Notes under the pieces: generated by a model | Seen by the model: the letters and a program-made list of their open reading frames with translations, nothing else | Told to the model about the DNA's origin: nothing | The model's database searches: none | In this document: one piece after another, positions 11,495-21,133 of the stretch | Position numbering within the stretch: position 1 is the stretch's first letter | How the letters are laid out: each line of letters starts with the position of its first letter | Made by a program: the position numbers and the translations under genes | From: Caloramator mitchellensis | Lineage (GTDB): Bacteria; Bacillota; Clostridia; Clostridiales; Caloramatoraceae | Assembly (NCBI RefSeq): GCF_001440545.1 | Contig: NZ_LKHP01000002.1 | Span: 218,845-282,844 of the forward strand | Length of the DNA: 64,000 nucleotides | Direction: 5' to 3'

Positions 11495-12045
11495 CCTATT
11501 TCCACCTCGCTATTTGAAAGAAGCGTCTTTTTCATCGTATCCAATTTGCTCTTTATTGTTCCATCATAAACATCATCTTTAACTCTGACCCATATTCCAC
11601 CTATTATTTCTTCATCTATTATCTCGTCAATTTCTATATCGCTATCATATATCTTTGAAAATTTTACTTTTATTAAATTTCTTTCTTCATCATTTAAGGG
11701 AACTGCTGTTTTAACAAGTGCAATTTTTATCCCCTTGTGTTCAAGTGCAAATTTTCTATAGTCCTTATATATATACCTAAAATCATCTATCCTATCGTTT
11801 CTAACAAGCAAATCTAAAAGTCTTAAAATCTCATCCTGGATTCTTCCCCTAAATACATTGCTCAAAACAGCAAGCTTATTTTGCAATGTTATCTCAGGAT
11901 GCCTTAAAAATTCTAAAAGTTCAGGTGAAGCCTTAAAAACATCAAGTATACCCTTTAAGTCTTCGAGGTATTCATCAAGCTTGTCTTCTTTAAGCGCTAC
12001 TTCGTATAGGGCATATCCATATTTTAACGATGCTACATCTCTCAT
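11491..12045 (-). CDS. atpH: ATP synthase delta subunit
   Basis: Stator subunit that ties the b dimer to the top of F1. The 184 residues match the family in size; the N-terminal helical bundle ([19 protein letters not shown]) and the C-terminal [29 protein letters not shown] segment (a shortened view of a conserved motif) are typical. It starts 1 base after the atpF stop and overlaps atpA by 4 bases. Confidence 0.95.
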   Translation of the reverse strand: MRDVASLKYGYALYEVALKEDKLDEYLEDLKGILDVFKASPELLEFLRHPEITLQNKLAVLSNVFRGRIQDEILRLLDLLVRNDRIDDFRYIYKDYRKFALEHKGIKIALVKTAVPLNDEERNLIKVKFSKIYDSDIEIDEIIDEEIIGGIWVRVKDDVYDGTIKSKLDTMKKTLLSNSEVEIG

Positions 12046-12046
12046 C

Positions 12047-12526
12047 TTATACCCCTACCTTATTTATAAAATCCATAATAAGTTTGCGATGTTTTTCTTC
12101 GTTTAATTCATCATTTATTGCCTTTGCAGCTGCAATTAATGAAAGTTCTACTATTCTGTTTTTAATTTCCTCTCTTGCCCTTTCTATTTCTCTATCTGCA
12201 TCCCTCTTTGCTCTATCTCTTATAAGTTCTGCCTCTTTTTTAGCATCTTCAATCATTTCATCATAAAGCCTTATTGCCTTTTTCTTATAATCTTCTACAA
12301 TATTTTTTCCATCTATCTCAAGCTGCTTTAATTTTTGTTCATACTCTAAAAGTATTGCATTTGCTTTTTCAAAATTTTTATTTGCCTGATTAATTTTATC
12401 CTCAATCGATAACTGTCTTTTATTCATAAAGCCGTTAACTTTATCGAAAAAAAACTTTTTCATGAATAAATATAGTATAAAAGTGTTCAATATAGTAAAA
12501 AGAACCGTCCATTTTTCTACCGACAC
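12047..12526 (-). CDS. atpF: ATP synthase b subunit
   Basis: Peripheral stalk subunit: one N-terminal membrane helix (about residues 5-25) followed by a long charged helix for dimerisation. It has 159 residues. The start codon is GTG at 12526, with GAGGTG 6 nt upstream. There is an intercistronic hairpin between it and the upstream atpE gene. Confidence 0.95.
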   Translation of the reverse strand: MSVEKWTVLFTILNTFILYLFMKKFFFDKVNGFMNKRQLSIEDKINQANKNFEKANAILLEYEQKLKQLEIDGKNIVEDYKKKAIRLYDEMIEDAKKEAELIRDRAKRDADREIERAREEIKNRIVELSLIAAAKAINDELNEEKHRKLIMDFINKVGV

Positions 12527-12547
12527 GATATCACCTCTTAGCCTAAA

Positions 12548-12566
12548 GGCTTGCTAAACGCAAGCC
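12548..12566 (-). promoter_or_regulatory. intercistronic hairpin between atpE and atpF
   Basis: A perfect 7-bp stem GGCTTGC/GCAAGCC with a 5-nt loop, directly 3' of the atpE stop. On the minus strand it has no T-run (TTTAGG follows), so it looks like an mRNA-stability or processing hairpin rather than a terminator. Such a hairpin could help supply the excess of c subunit the ring needs; that role is inferred. Confidence 0.5.
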
Positions 12567-12568
12567 CT

Positions 12569-12820
12569 TTATTTTGCAAATACAAATAAAAGAATTATTG
12601 CAACAAGCAGTCCATATATTGCTGTCGCTTCTGAGAATGCGCTACCTATGATAAGAGTTGATATTATATCGTTCTTAGCCTCTGGTTGTCTTGAAACTGC
12701 CTCAACTGCTTTTCCTGTTGCAATCCCAGTTCCTATTCCTGCACCAAAACCAGTTAATGCTGCTATGCCAGCACCTATTGCTATAAGTCCCATAATTAAT
12801 GATTTAGTATCAATTGCCAT
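12569..12820 (-). CDS. atpE: ATP synthase c subunit (proteolipid)
   Basis: An 83-residue hairpin of two membrane helices that forms the rotor ring. The polar loop has the RQPEA motif (44-48) and the ion-binding carboxylate is Glu64. Compared by memory with the Na+-binding Ilyobacter protein, the Gln32 position is Thr31 here and the Ser66 position is Ala65, so the sodium ligand set is incomplete and proton coupling is more likely. The AAAGGAGGAG ribosome binding site is strong. Confidence 0.95.
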   Translation of the reverse strand: MAIDTKSLIMGLIAIGAGIAALTGFGAGIGTGIATGKAVEAVSRQPEAKNDIISTLIIGSAFSEATAIYGLLVAIILLFVFAK

Positions 12821-12835
12821 TTTAAACTCCTCCTT

Positions 12836-13546
12836 TTAGTGTTCTGCTGTTATTTTGATAAATATCATTGTAAGCATCACAAAAATAACCATTTGAATTA
12901 CACCATCAAATATCGAAAAATACAAATGAAAAGGTATTGGGATAATCGCCTGTAAAAATGGTATGTTTATATTTAAAGCCTCAGTTGCCTTATTCAGCGC
13001 TTGGTATAACAACTCAATTATAATTACTGCTGCTAATGTATTCCCAAATAATCTTAGGCTAAGTGAAATAGGCACTACCAACCTTTCAATAATATTTAAA
13101 GGAAACATAAATGAAAATGGATGAAAAAAGGCTTTAATATAATTTATGATTCCATTCTTAGTTATCGCATTAACTTGAATAATTATAAAAGATATTATTG
13201 CAAGTCCAAGTGTAACTGAATAGTCGGTGGTAGGAGGCCTAAAGCCAAATAAATCAAACAAATTCATAAGCAAAAGAAAAATTGCCAAAGTCCCTATGTA
13301 GGGAGCAAATTTTAAATACTTTTTACCCATGTTCTCCTTCACCAAATTATTAACTGATTCAACCATATACTCTGCCCAAATCTGCTTACCCTTAGGAATC
13401 ATACTCATATTTCTAGTTAGAAAAAAAGATATTGTTATCATTGCTACCATTATTGTCCATTGAAAAATAATCGACTGATTAATGGGAATATGCTGTCCTA
13501 AAACAAATAACTCAAACACTGGCTTAGCGTCTGACACACTCTCCAC
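12836..13546 (-). CDS. atpB: ATP synthase a subunit
   Basis: Membrane stator subunit with the ion half-channels, 236 residues and about five or six membrane helices. The essential arginine of helix 5 is Arg165 in SLSLRLFGN. The start overlaps the 3' end of atpI by about 23 bases, so the two genes are likely translationally coupled. Confidence 0.95.
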   Translation of the reverse strand: MESVSDAKPVFELFVLGQHIPINQSIIFQWTIMVAMITISFFLTRNMSMIPKGKQIWAEYMVESVNNLVKENMGKKYLKFAPYIGTLAIFLLLMNLFDLFGFRPPTTDYSVTLGLAIISFIIIQVNAITKNGIINYIKAFFHPFSFMFPLNIIERLVVPISLSLRLFGNTLAAVIIIELLYQALNKATEALNINIPFLQAIIPIPFHLYFSIFDGVIQMVIFVMLTMIFIKITAEH

Positions 13547-13880
13547 CCCCTTTTAGCCTGTTTAATTCAAGTAAAATTCCAAAAACCTTAGCAGCAAAAA
13601 TTCCAATAAATATAATCAATACATTTGGATTTGTTTTAAAAACATATAAGGCAAATAAGCCTCCATATAATGAATATCTTGTAATATATAGCAGCCAGTG
13701 GGTCGCAATGATATTCCTTTGTTTTTTTAAAATTAAATTCAAAGAAAAATGCTGGTTAAATAAATTAAACATCTCCAATAAAAATCCAAATATAAAATCC
13801 TTAGCCCATTTTGTATCGATTAATATCAAAGCAATTAAAATAGAAGATAATAATATCCCGAAAGTTTTTAAGTTTTTCAT
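13524..13880 (-). CDS. atpI: ATP synthase subunit I
   Basis: A small hydrophobic protein (118 residues, about four membrane helices) that heads the atp operon. AtpI proteins assist c-ring assembly or Mg2+ supply and are poorly conserved, so the call relies mainly on position directly before atpB, size and topology. The start follows GGTGAAATATACTT. The operon promoter and a leader hairpin lie upstream. Confidence 0.8.
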   Translation of the reverse strand: MKNLKTFGILLSSILIALILIDTKWAKDFIFGFLLEMFNLFNQHFSLNLILKKQRNIIATHWLLYITRYSLYGGLFALYVFKTNPNVLIIFIGIFAAKVFGILLELNRLKGGGECVRR

Positions 13881-13911
13881 AAGTATATTTCACCATAAAC
13901 AAAAAATTTAA

Positions 13912-13935
13912 ACCGATATCCATAAAGATATCGGT
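13912..13935 (-). terminator. hairpin with T-run in the atp leader (terminator or attenuator)
   Basis: Perfect 9-bp stem ACCGATATC/GATATCGGT, followed on the minus strand by TTAAATTTTTTG. It lies between the candidate atp promoter (13958-13985) and atpI, so it may act either as the wecB terminator or as an attenuator of the atp operon. Confidence 0.65.
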
Positions 13936-13957
13936 AAGATTTATTCAACATATTCTA

Positions 13958-13985
13958 ATTTTAGCACTTTATCGACATAAGACAA
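13958..13985 (-). promoter_or_regulatory. candidate sigma-A promoter of the atp operon
   Basis: On the minus strand TTGTCT (13980-13985) and TAAAAT (13958-13963) are separated by 16 bases. The predicted start is near 13951, giving a leader of about 70 nt before atpI. Confidence 0.55.
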
Positions 13986-14085
13986 CTTTGTTATTCTTAT
14001 AATTATGGTGATTTTTTTGATTATTGCTTAAAATAACCAATCCATTGATAGATTCCTTTTATTTTATATGTTTTTCTTTGATTTT

Positions 14086-15240
14086 CTAAAAGCTATTAAA
14101 CTCATCAGGTCTTTTCTTATATATTCCGAAATAGTATAGGATTGAATCAGCTATTCTTTCTGAAGCCTTTCCATCTCCATAAGGATTAATAGCATTTGCC
14201 ATCTTGTTATATGCTTCTTTATCTGTTAATAAATTTTTAATATTTTGATATACATTTTCTTTGTCCGTTCCAATTATCTTTGCTGTTCCTGCTGAAACCG
14301 CTTCTGGTCTTTCAGTAACATCTCTTAGAACTAAAACTGGCTTTCCGAGGTGAGGTGCTTCTTCTTGAAGTCCACCCGAATCTGTAACAACCATATAGCT
14401 TTTATTCATAAGATTATGCGTCTCCTTAGTATCAAGAGGTGGCAATAAATGAACCCTAGGCACATCGCCTAATACTTTATAAGCAACTTCCTTTACGGCT
14501 GGATTAAGATGAACAAGATAGATTATCTCAACTTCTTCAAAATCTTCAGCAATTCTTCTTAAAGCAGTGCAAATATTTTCAAGCGGCTCTCCCCAGTTTT
14601 CTCTTCTGTGGGCAGTAACCATTATAACTTTTTTATTCTTATAATTTATTTCATTTAATTCCTCAGTTTCGAATCTATATGATTTTTCAACAGTTGTGTT
14701 CATTGCATCTATAACAGTATTTCCCGTAACAAATATATCTTCTTGCTTAACTCCCTCTCTCAAAAGGTTCTCCTTTGCAGTTTTGGTTGGAGCAAAATGT
14801 AAATCCGAAATCGCACCAGTCAGTTTTCTATTCATTTCCTCTGGAAATGGGAAATATTTGTTAAAACTTCTTAAACCAGCCTCAACGTGACCTACCTTTA
14901 TTTGGTTATAAAAGGCTGCAAGGCTTCCTGCAAATGTAGTTGTCGTATCCCCATGAACTAAAACTATATCTGGCTGTGACTTTTTAAATATTTCTTCCAA
15001 GCCCTCTAATACCCTTGTTGTGATGCCAGAAAGTGACTGCCTCTGCTGCATTATATTTAAATCATAATCAGGCTTTATTTTAAAAAGCTCCAAAACCTGG
15101 TCAAGCATTTCCCTGTGCTGCGCTGTAACACAAACAATGGATTCAAATTGTTCTCTTTTTTCAAGTTCTTTAACAAGAGGAGCCATTTTAATTGCCTCTG
15201 GCCTTGTTCCAAATATCGTCATAACCTTAATCTTTTTCAA
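14086..15240 (-). CDS. wecB: UDP-N-acetylglucosamine 2-epimerase (non-hydrolysing)
   Basis: Interconverts UDP-GlcNAc and UDP-ManNAc for wall polysaccharide or teichoic acid synthesis. The 384-residue protein has the family start TIFGTRPEAIKMAP, HGDTTTTF, GHVEAGLRS and the C-terminal TDSGGLQEEAP signature. It starts 10 bases after the adjacent WecA/TagO-type transferase, so the two probably work together on an undecaprenyl-linked sugar. The MnaA name used in Bacillus is equivalent. Confidence 0.95.
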   Translation of the reverse strand: MKKIKVMTIFGTRPEAIKMAPLVKELEKREQFESIVCVTAQHREMLDQVLELFKIKPDYDLNIMQQRQSLSGITTRVLEGLEEIFKKSQPDIVLVHGDTTTTFAGSLAAFYNQIKVGHVEAGLRSFNKYFPFPEEMNRKLTGAISDLHFAPTKTAKENLLREGVKQEDIFVTGNTVIDAMNTTVEKSYRFETEELNEINYKNKKVIMVTAHRRENWGEPLENICTALRRIAEDFEEVEIIYLVHLNPAVKEVAYKVLGDVPRVHLLPPLDTKETHNLMNKSYMVVTDSGGLQEEAPHLGKPVLVLRDVTERPEAVSAGTAKIIGTDKENVYQNIKNLLTDKEAYNKMANAINPYGDGKASERIADSILYYFGIYKKRPDEFNSF

Positions 15241-15249
15241 AATAACACC

Positions 15250-16272
15250 TCATTTCTTACTTAATAGTCCAAACTCTATTGCAAATGACAAAGTTACGGC
15301 AAAAATAATAATTAAAAGTGCAAAGGATTTTTTAGCAGTTAAAAGCATTGCAAGCACCGAAACAATTCCAAAAACGATGCTGACAGAATACATTATAAGA
15401 ACAACTTGTTTTTGATTGAGCCCCATATCAAGTAGCCTATGATGAAAATGGCCTCTGTCAGCCTCAGATATCGGTCTATTATTTATTTTTCTCCTAATCA
15501 TTGCAAACAATGTATCATAAATTGGAATACCAAGGGCTATTATAGGAACTGCAATTGCAAATGCTGCCGCCGACTTAATCGCCCCTTGAATCGAGATAGC
15601 TGCAAGAAGAAAACCCAAAAGCTGTGCCCCACTATCTCCTAAAAATATCGAAGCTGGATTAAAATTATATGGTAAAAAACCAAGACAGGCACCTGACAAT
15701 ACAAGAGTCATAATAACAGCAATAGACCTTCCACTAATCAATGACACAAAGAAAAGGGATATTGCAGAAATAAAACAAACTCCTGTTGCAAGCCCATCAA
15801 GCCCATCTATAAGATTTAACGCATTTGTAATGCCAACCACCCATAAAAAAGTGATTGCCGTTCCAATATAGCCAATATAAAGTGATTCCCCATTTGCAGC
15901 AAATGGAATCGTTAGGAACTTTACGTTAACATCAAAAAATATCAAAACAAGAGCTGCTGCTATTTGAAAAAATAATTTATACTTAGGCTTTAAATTTTTT
16001 AAATCATCAATAAATCCACCTATAAATATTATTGTTGAACCTATTATAATTCCGTAAACATGCCTATCCAATGTTGAATAAATCAATATCCCAGCAATAA
16101 ACGCAATATAAATAGCAACTCCACCAATCCTAGGAATGGGTTTATTGTGAATCCTTCTTTCATCCTTTGGCACATCTACAGCGTTTATCTTAAACGCAAG
16201 CTTTTTTATAATCGGTGTCAATGCAATTGAAATTGCAAAGGCAGTCAAAAAAACTAATATAAACAAAATCAT
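15250..16272 (-). CDS. undecaprenyl-phosphate GlcNAc-1-phosphate transferase (WecA/TagO family)
   Basis: Membrane enzyme of the MraY/WecA family that loads a sugar-1-phosphate on undecaprenyl phosphate, the first step of teichoic acid or other wall glycan synthesis. It has 340 residues and about 10-11 membrane helices. The two catalytic signatures are visible: GGFIDDLKNLKPK and NALNLIDGLDGLA, followed by FLGDSGAQLLGF. The chosen ATG at 16272 follows GGGATGTGA; the frame runs 15 bases further upstream. The pairing with wecB favours the WecA/TagO group over MraY. Confidence 0.9.
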   Translation of the reverse strand: MILFILVFLTAFAISIALTPIIKKLAFKINAVDVPKDERRIHNKPIPRIGGVAIYIAFIAGILIYSTLDRHVYGIIIGSTIIFIGGFIDDLKNLKPKYKLFFQIAAALVLIFFDVNVKFLTIPFAANGESLYIGYIGTAITFLWVVGITNALNLIDGLDGLATGVCFISAISLFFVSLISGRSIAVIMTLVLSGACLGFLPYNFNPASIFLGDSGAQLLGFLLAAISIQGAIKSAAAFAIAVPIIALGIPIYDTLFAMIRRKINNRPISEADRGHFHHRLLDMGLNQKQVVLIMYSVSIVFGIVSVLAMLLTAKKSFALLIIIFAVTLSFAIEFGLLSKK

Positions 16273-16623
16273 TACATCACATCCCATTTTTCAAAACTCA
16301 TTCAGAATAATTTTATCAAAAAAATTACAATTATTATATAGTTTTTAAAAAATTTTTGGGGACGGTTCTCAATTTTATCTCGTCTGAAAAAATTGGACAT
16401 CCATGTCGTTCTTGCATCATTTTAATCAGATCGTTTTTGGGACGGTTCTCAATTAATTCTTATTTATGAAAATTTAACTTTAAAAAGTATTTAGGAAGTC
16501 TTGTCTAAATTTTTTCGGATAAAATAAAATTGAGAACCGTCCCTAGGTTATCTCAGAGTAAAATAAATTGAGAACCGTCCCTAAAAAGGGCTGGGCACCA
16601 TTTAGTGCCCAGCCCTTTAAATA
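16273..16623. repeat. intergenic REP island 1 (two forward, two inverted copies)
   Basis: The only content of this 350-bp gap is repeats and a terminator. Forward copies of GGGGACGGTTCTCAATT begin at 16358 and 16439; inverted copies (AATTGAGAACCGTCCC) end at 16543 and 16581. Each core is followed by an AT-rich tail ending near AAATTTAGACAA. The order forward-forward-inverted-inverted lets a transcript fold the copies on each other. The layout is repeated at 35134-35474. A strong terminator (16587-16619) lies at the right. Confidence 0.85.
16587..16619 (-). terminator. terminator after the dCMP deaminase gene
   Basis: Perfect 11-bp GC-rich stem GGGCTGGGCAC/GTGCCCAGCCC with a 6-nt loop, followed by TTTTT on the minus strand. 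Confidence 0.9.
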
Positions 16624-17067
16624 TTAATACTTTAAATTTACAACTTCAACCCCTGATTCATTTAGCATCTGCATTGAAAGTTCATCAGGATAGTCCCCGC
16701 TGTAAACGATTCTTTTTATTCCCGATGCGATAATAAGTTTTGCACATATGATACAAGGTTGACTTGTTATATATATTGTTGAATCTTCAATGGAAATTCC
16801 ATATTTTGCAGCTTGAACAATTGCGTTTTGTTCAGCATGCAAAGCTCTGCAAAGTTCGTGTCTTTGTCCCGAAGGAATGTTTAACTTTTGCCTTAGGCAT
16901 CCCAACTCTTCGCAATGACTCATTTTTGGAGGAACTCCATTATATCCTGTTGTTAGTATTCTATTATCCTTGACTATTATCGCCCCTACCTGACGTCTTA
17001 GGCATGTCGAACGCTTTTTTACAACCTCAGCAATTTCCATAAAATATTCATCCCATTTAGGCCTCAT
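16624..17067 (-). CDS. dCMP deaminase (ComEB type)
   Basis: Zinc enzyme of the cytidine/deoxycytidylate deaminase family that converts dCMP to dUMP for thymidylate synthesis. The 147-residue protein has the active-site HAE (His77, Glu79) and PCIIC (Cys105, Cys108) zinc motifs. It lies 8 bases downstream of upp in a nucleotide-salvage operon. It closely resembles B. subtilis ComEB in size and motif spacing. Confidence 0.92.
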   Translation of the reverse strand: MRPKWDEYFMEIAEVVKKRSTCLRRQVGAIIVKDNRILTTGYNGVPPKMSHCEELGCLRQKLNIPSGQRHELCRALHAEQNAIVQAAKYGISIEDSTIYITSQPCIICAKLIIASGIKRIVYSGDYPDELSMQMLNESGVEVVNLKY

Positions 17068-17075
17068 AAATTCAC

Positions 17076-17720
<645 letters not shown>

Positions 17721-18170
17721 TTATTTCATATATTTGTTTTCAATATCAGATATCTTATCGATTCTTCTTTGATGTCTTCCACCTTGGAATTCTGAAGATA
17801 AATAAGCTTCAACTATGTCAATTGCAAGTCCAGGACCTGTAATTCTCTCACCAAGTGTCATAATGTTTGCATTGTTATGCTCAACGCAAGCCTTTGCTGA
17901 AAAAGTATCTGTAACATGTGCAGCTCTTATACCCTTCACTTTGTTTGCTGCAATCGACATACCTATTCCTGTTCCACAAACAAGTATTCCCTTTTCAAAC
18001 TCTCCCTTTGCAACAGCCTCCGCAACTGAAAGGGCAAAATCAGTATAATCACAGGATTCAGTTGAATTTGTCCCAAAATCAACAACTTCAATCTTTCTTC
18101 CTTCAAGATGTTTTTTAATAACTTCCTTTAAACTAAGTCCACCATGGTCAGATGCTATTGCAATTTTCAT
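17721..18170 (-). CDS. rpiB: ribose-5-phosphate isomerase B
   Basis: Interconverts ribulose-5-phosphate and ribose-5-phosphate in the pentose phosphate pathway. The 149-residue protein starts MKIAIASDHGG, with AGGAG upstream; the frame extends two codons further. The phosphate-binding ASDHGG and the CGTGIGMSIAANK motif with the active-site cysteine are present, as is the conserved HNNANIMTLGERI segment. Confidence 0.95.
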   Translation of the reverse strand: MKIAIASDHGGLSLKEVIKKHLEGRKIEVVDFGTNSTESCDYTDFALSVAEAVAKGEFEKGILVCGTGIGMSIAANKVKGIRAAHVTDTFSAKACVEHNNANIMTLGERITGPGLAIDIVEAYLSSEFQGGRHQRRIDKISDIENKYMK

Positions 18171-18195
18171 TTGCACTCCTCCTTTTTATATACAA

Positions 18196-18237
18196 AAAAG
18201 GAAAGCCAAGGCGATAATACGCCCTTAACTTTCCTTT
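18196..18237 (-). terminator. terminator overlapping the ywlE stop
   Basis: A long imperfect hairpin whose outer AAGGAAAG/CTTTCCTT arms are perfect and whose inner part has a few mismatches. A T-run follows on the minus strand. Confidence 0.65.
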
Positions 18238-18671
18238 ATTTTACTGATAATTTTTTCAATAGCTTGTTTAATTTCATTAGCAGTTTGTCTATAAACTTCT
18301 AAATTTCCACCAAATGGGTCTAAAACGTCTTTATCTTCATTTATGTATTCAAAAAGTGTATATACTTTATCTGAAAATTGTGGATATTTTGATAGAATCG
18401 CGTTTTTATGACCCAAAGTCATCGTAAGGACTAAATTAGCTTCTTTTAGCATTTCTTCTGTTAAAGGTTTGGAAATATGTTTAGAAATATCAATGCCTAT
18501 CTCATCAAGGGCTAAAATAGCATTTTCAGAGGCTGATGTTCCAAATGTTGCAAATACTCCTGCAGAGGAAACTTCGGCTGAAAGATTTTCTTTACTTAAC
18601 AAATGTTTAGCAATACCTTCTGCCATTGCACTTCTACATGTGTTCCCTGTGCATACGAAAAGTATTTTCAT
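18225..18671 (-). CDS. ywlE: low-molecular-weight protein phosphatase (YwlE, arginine phosphatase type)
   Basis: A 148-residue phosphatase with the CX5R signature CTGNTCR at residues 7-13 and the general-acid DPFGG near the C-terminus. In B. subtilis the ortholog next to ywlC removes phosphate from arginine residues; the Thr after the first Gly of the loop (CTGNTCR) is the residue associated with arginine specificity. The start at 18671 was chosen because MKILFVCT is the universal start of the family; a 27-base upstream extension is not conserved. No mcsB is in view. Confidence 0.88.
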   Translation of the reverse strand: MKILFVCTGNTCRSAMAEGIAKHLLSKENLSAEVSSAGVFATFGTSASENAILALDEIGIDISKHISKPLTEEMLKEANLVLTMTLGHKNAILSKYPQFSDKVYTLFEYINEDKDVLDPFGGNLEVYRQTANEIKQAIEKIISKIKES

Positions 18672-18681
18672 ACTCAACCTC

Positions 18682-19716
18682 CTAAACAAAAATAACATTG
18701 TTTCCTGCAGCTTTTTTGAGCCTATTCATAATTGCCGCAAACAATCCTCTTTCTTCAAATCCAATAGAGTATATAAAATCAACTTCCATCTTGTCAAATT
18801 CCCTTAACGCATCAAAAAGATTTGCTGCGATAAGTCCAGGGCTTTCAATGCTTCCAAGGCTAATCTTTACTTCTGCATCAACCTTTTCTATCGTCTCATC
18901 AGTCATCATAACTCCAACTTTTTTGCCCTGCTTTTTCATATTATACACATTTTCATTTATATAATCAACAACTTTATTCAAATCACCCATTATAATATTT
19001 AAAGGAGATTTTGGAGCATAATGCCTATACTTCATCCCAGGGGATTTTGGCTTAAAATCCTCATTTTTTATGGCAGGGTCAATTTTAACGACTCCAACAA
19101 CTTCCTCAAGGTCTTCCTTTGTAATAAAACCTGGTCTTAGGATGGTTATTGTCCCCTCTGTAGCATCTACAACCGTTGATTCAAGCCCCACCTTTGCCCT
19201 CTCGCCGCCTATTATCATATCAACTCTTCCATTCAAATCCTCGATACAGTGTTCAATACTCGTTGGGCTTGGTCTTCCTGAAATATTAGCGCTTGGTGCA
19301 GCGATAGGACAGTTTGAGAATTCTATAAGCCTTCTTGCAAGCTTATTCTCCGGCATCCTTATCGCAACGCTATCAAGCCCTGCAGTTACAACATCGGGTA
19401 TAAGATTAGATTTAGGCATAATAATTGTTAAAGGTCCCGGCCAGAATGCTTCCATAAGTTTTTTTGCGTTTTCAGGGATATATTCAACATATCTTGATAT
19501 ATCAAAATCAGCAACATGGACGATTAATGGATTATCCTGCGGCCTTCCCTTTGCAATAAATATTTTTTTACATGCTTCAGGGCTTAGTGCATTAGCACCC
19601 AGCCCATAAACCGTTTCTGTTGGAAAGACGACAAGTCCTCCATTTTGTATAACTTGCGCTGCTTCCTTTATTTTTTCTGTATCTCTTTCGTTTATATAAT
19701 AAACTTTTGTATCCAT
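18682..19716 (-). CDS. sua5: L-threonylcarbamoyladenylate synthase (Sua5/YwlC)
   Basis: Makes threonylcarbamoyl-AMP for the t6A37 modification of ANN-decoding tRNAs. At 344 residues it is the long Sua5 form: YrdC domain at about 1-210 (FPTETVYGLGANAL, KGRPQDNPLIVH, PSANISGRPSPT) plus a C-terminal Sua5 domain joined by the linker PGMKYRHYAPKSPL, which gates the active site. It is placed between ywlE and the ZIP transporter gene. Confidence 0.95.
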   Translation of the reverse strand: MDTKVYYINERDTEKIKEAAQVIQNGGLVVFPTETVYGLGANALSPEACKKIFIAKGRPQDNPLIVHVADFDISRYVEYIPENAKKLMEAFWPGPLTIIMPKSNLIPDVVTAGLDSVAIRMPENKLARRLIEFSNCPIAAPSANISGRPSPTSIEHCIEDLNGRVDMIIGGERAKVGLESTVVDATEGTITILRPGFITKEDLEEVVGVVKIDPAIKNEDFKPKSPGMKYRHYAPKSPLNIIMGDLNKVVDYINENVYNMKKQGKKVGVMMTDETIEKVDAEVKISLGSIESPGLIAANLFDALREFDKMEVDFIYSIGFEERGLFAAIMNRLKKAAGNNVIFV

Positions 19717-19726
19717 AGATTGCCTC

Positions 19727-20458
19727 CTAAAGGGAAGATACTAAAATTAGACCAAGCAAAATACCAAGTAGCGTAGAAAGGGTTGAAATAAAGCCTCTAA
19801 ATAACTCCTTGCTCTCTGGTATCAATTCTCCAACTACAATATAAAGCATTGTTCCCGATGCAAAACCAAGACACAATGATATAAAAAATCGCGATAAATT
19901 ACCGAGAACTGCTCCAACAAACGACCCTACTGCTGTCGGGAGTGCAGTTAAGGCAGTTATTAATAGTATTTGCCAGCTCTTGAGATTGCTATTTATAAGC
20001 GGTGCCGCAACTGCTGCACCTTCTGGAATATCATGAAAAGCAATTACAAGAGATATTTTTGTCCCAAGGCTAATACTTCCCACAAATCCCGTTCCTATTG
20101 CAAGCCCTTCTGGAAAATTATGGGCTGCAAGGCCAAGTGCTAATAAAAGTGCAGTTTTAAAATGCCTTCCGTATCTTTTTACAATATTAAATTGTGGAAG
20201 AAATGAGTCAAGCATAACTGCAAAAATAATTCCAATAATTGTTCCAATAAGAGCGGTATCAAGCCCTCCTGTTTCAATAGCTTCGGGAATTAAATCAAAA
20301 GTGACAACGGATAGCATAAGCCCTGCTGCAATTCCAATTATAGACGACATAAAAATATTATTTGATTTTCTTATAGTAACAATAACAAGAGCACCAAAAG
20401 TGGTTCCAACTGCACAAACTAACGTTCCTATTAAGGTAATAAATAATATATTATCCAA
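19727..20458 (-). CDS. ZIP family metal transporter
   Basis: A 243-residue membrane protein with about eight helices that moves divalent metals (Zn2+, Fe2+ or Mn2+) into the cytoplasm. The two metal-binding helix signatures are clear: HNFPEG (His113, Glu117) and HDIPEG (His142, Glu146). Metal specificity cannot be read from the sequence. Ten bases separate it from sua5, so it may share a transcript with the tRNA-modification gene. Confidence 0.9.
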   Translation of the reverse strand: MDNILFITLIGTLVCAVGTTFGALVIVTIRKSNNIFMSSIIGIAAGLMLSVVTFDLIPEAIETGGLDTALIGTIIGIIFAVMLDSFLPQFNIVKRYGRHFKTALLLALGLAAHNFPEGLAIGTGFVGSISLGTKISLVIAFHDIPEGAAVAAPLINSNLKSWQILLITALTALPTAVGSFVGAVLGNLSRFFISLCLGFASGTMLYIVVGELIPESKELFRGFISTLSTLLGILLGLILVSSL

Positions 20459-20515
20459 ATTTTCATCTCCCCAAAAATTCTTCTTTATTAATTTATTTTA
20501 GGGAGTTAAAATATA

Positions 20516-21124
20516 TTACGACAAATTATATTCTTCCATAAATTGTTTTACATATTCCATTGCCATTCTTGAGAATTCAGCTTCAAAACAGTTCTTATAT
20601 AATTTAAATAAATAATTAAATTTCTTATATCCACCATTTTTGATGATATAGTAATAAAAATCATCATTTTCATACTTTTGATTGAGAAAATTTGAAATTC
20701 TTTTTAAATTGCTTTCCTTTTCGGCACTTGCCTTAAGACTTATTAGCTTTTTATTCCTTTTAACTTTATTAAGAACTATTATAATGTCAAATATATTTTT
20801 ACCCTGGACGACATCTACATAAACAACCTTTGAAGTTTGGAAAGAAAATGGTTCACTTAAAAAACTGCGTATTTTTACCCTGTTATCGGCAATTTCAAAC
20901 TTAAATCTGGTTTCTACGTAGGTTTTGATAATATTGACTATAAGAAGAATTTCAATCACAACTGCGTAGAATATAGTAAAATAAACCTCCCAGCCAGTAA
21001 GTAGCTGAAGGTTTATTATCATGTAGGTAAAATAAGCAATCAATATTAAAATAAAATACGATAAAAAGTAATTCCTTTTTATATTAGCCCGTTCCCTTTT
21101 TAAATTCTTCTTAATTGAATTCAT
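20516..21124 (-). CDS. membrane protein of unknown function
   Basis: A 202-residue protein with a basic N-terminus, two adjacent membrane helices (about residues 21-40 and 47-66) and a cytoplasmic-looking domain of about 130 residues. The domain may begin with a PH-like or b-PH-like strand set (ETRFKFEIADNRVKIRS), but I do not recognise a family with confidence. It lies 10 bases downstream of prfA and is probably in that transcript. Confidence 0.6.
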   Translation of the reverse strand: MNSIKKNLKRERANIKRNYFLSYFILILIAYFTYMIINLQLLTGWEVYFTIFYAVVIEILLIVNIIKTYVETRFKFEIADNRVKIRSFLSEPFSFQTSKVVYVDVVQGKNIFDIIIVLNKVKRNKKLISLKASAEKESNLKRISNFLNQKYENDDFYYYIIKNGGYKKFNYLFKLYKNCFEAEFSRMAMEYVKQFMEEYNLS

Positions 21125-21133
21125 AATGCGGGA

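Noticed and set aside
12500-12510. AGAACCGTCC inside atpF resembles the REP core
   Set aside because: Only 10 bases match, without the CAATT part or tail, in a well-conserved coding region; likely chance.
12569-12820. Sodium-specific c subunit
   Set aside because: The Gln and Ser ligand positions are Thr31 and Ala65, so the sodium signature is incomplete.
16587-16619. GGGCTGGGCAC hairpin next to REP island 1 considered as another repeat class
   Set aside because: Its position after the dCMP deaminase stop and the T-run fit an ordinary terminator.
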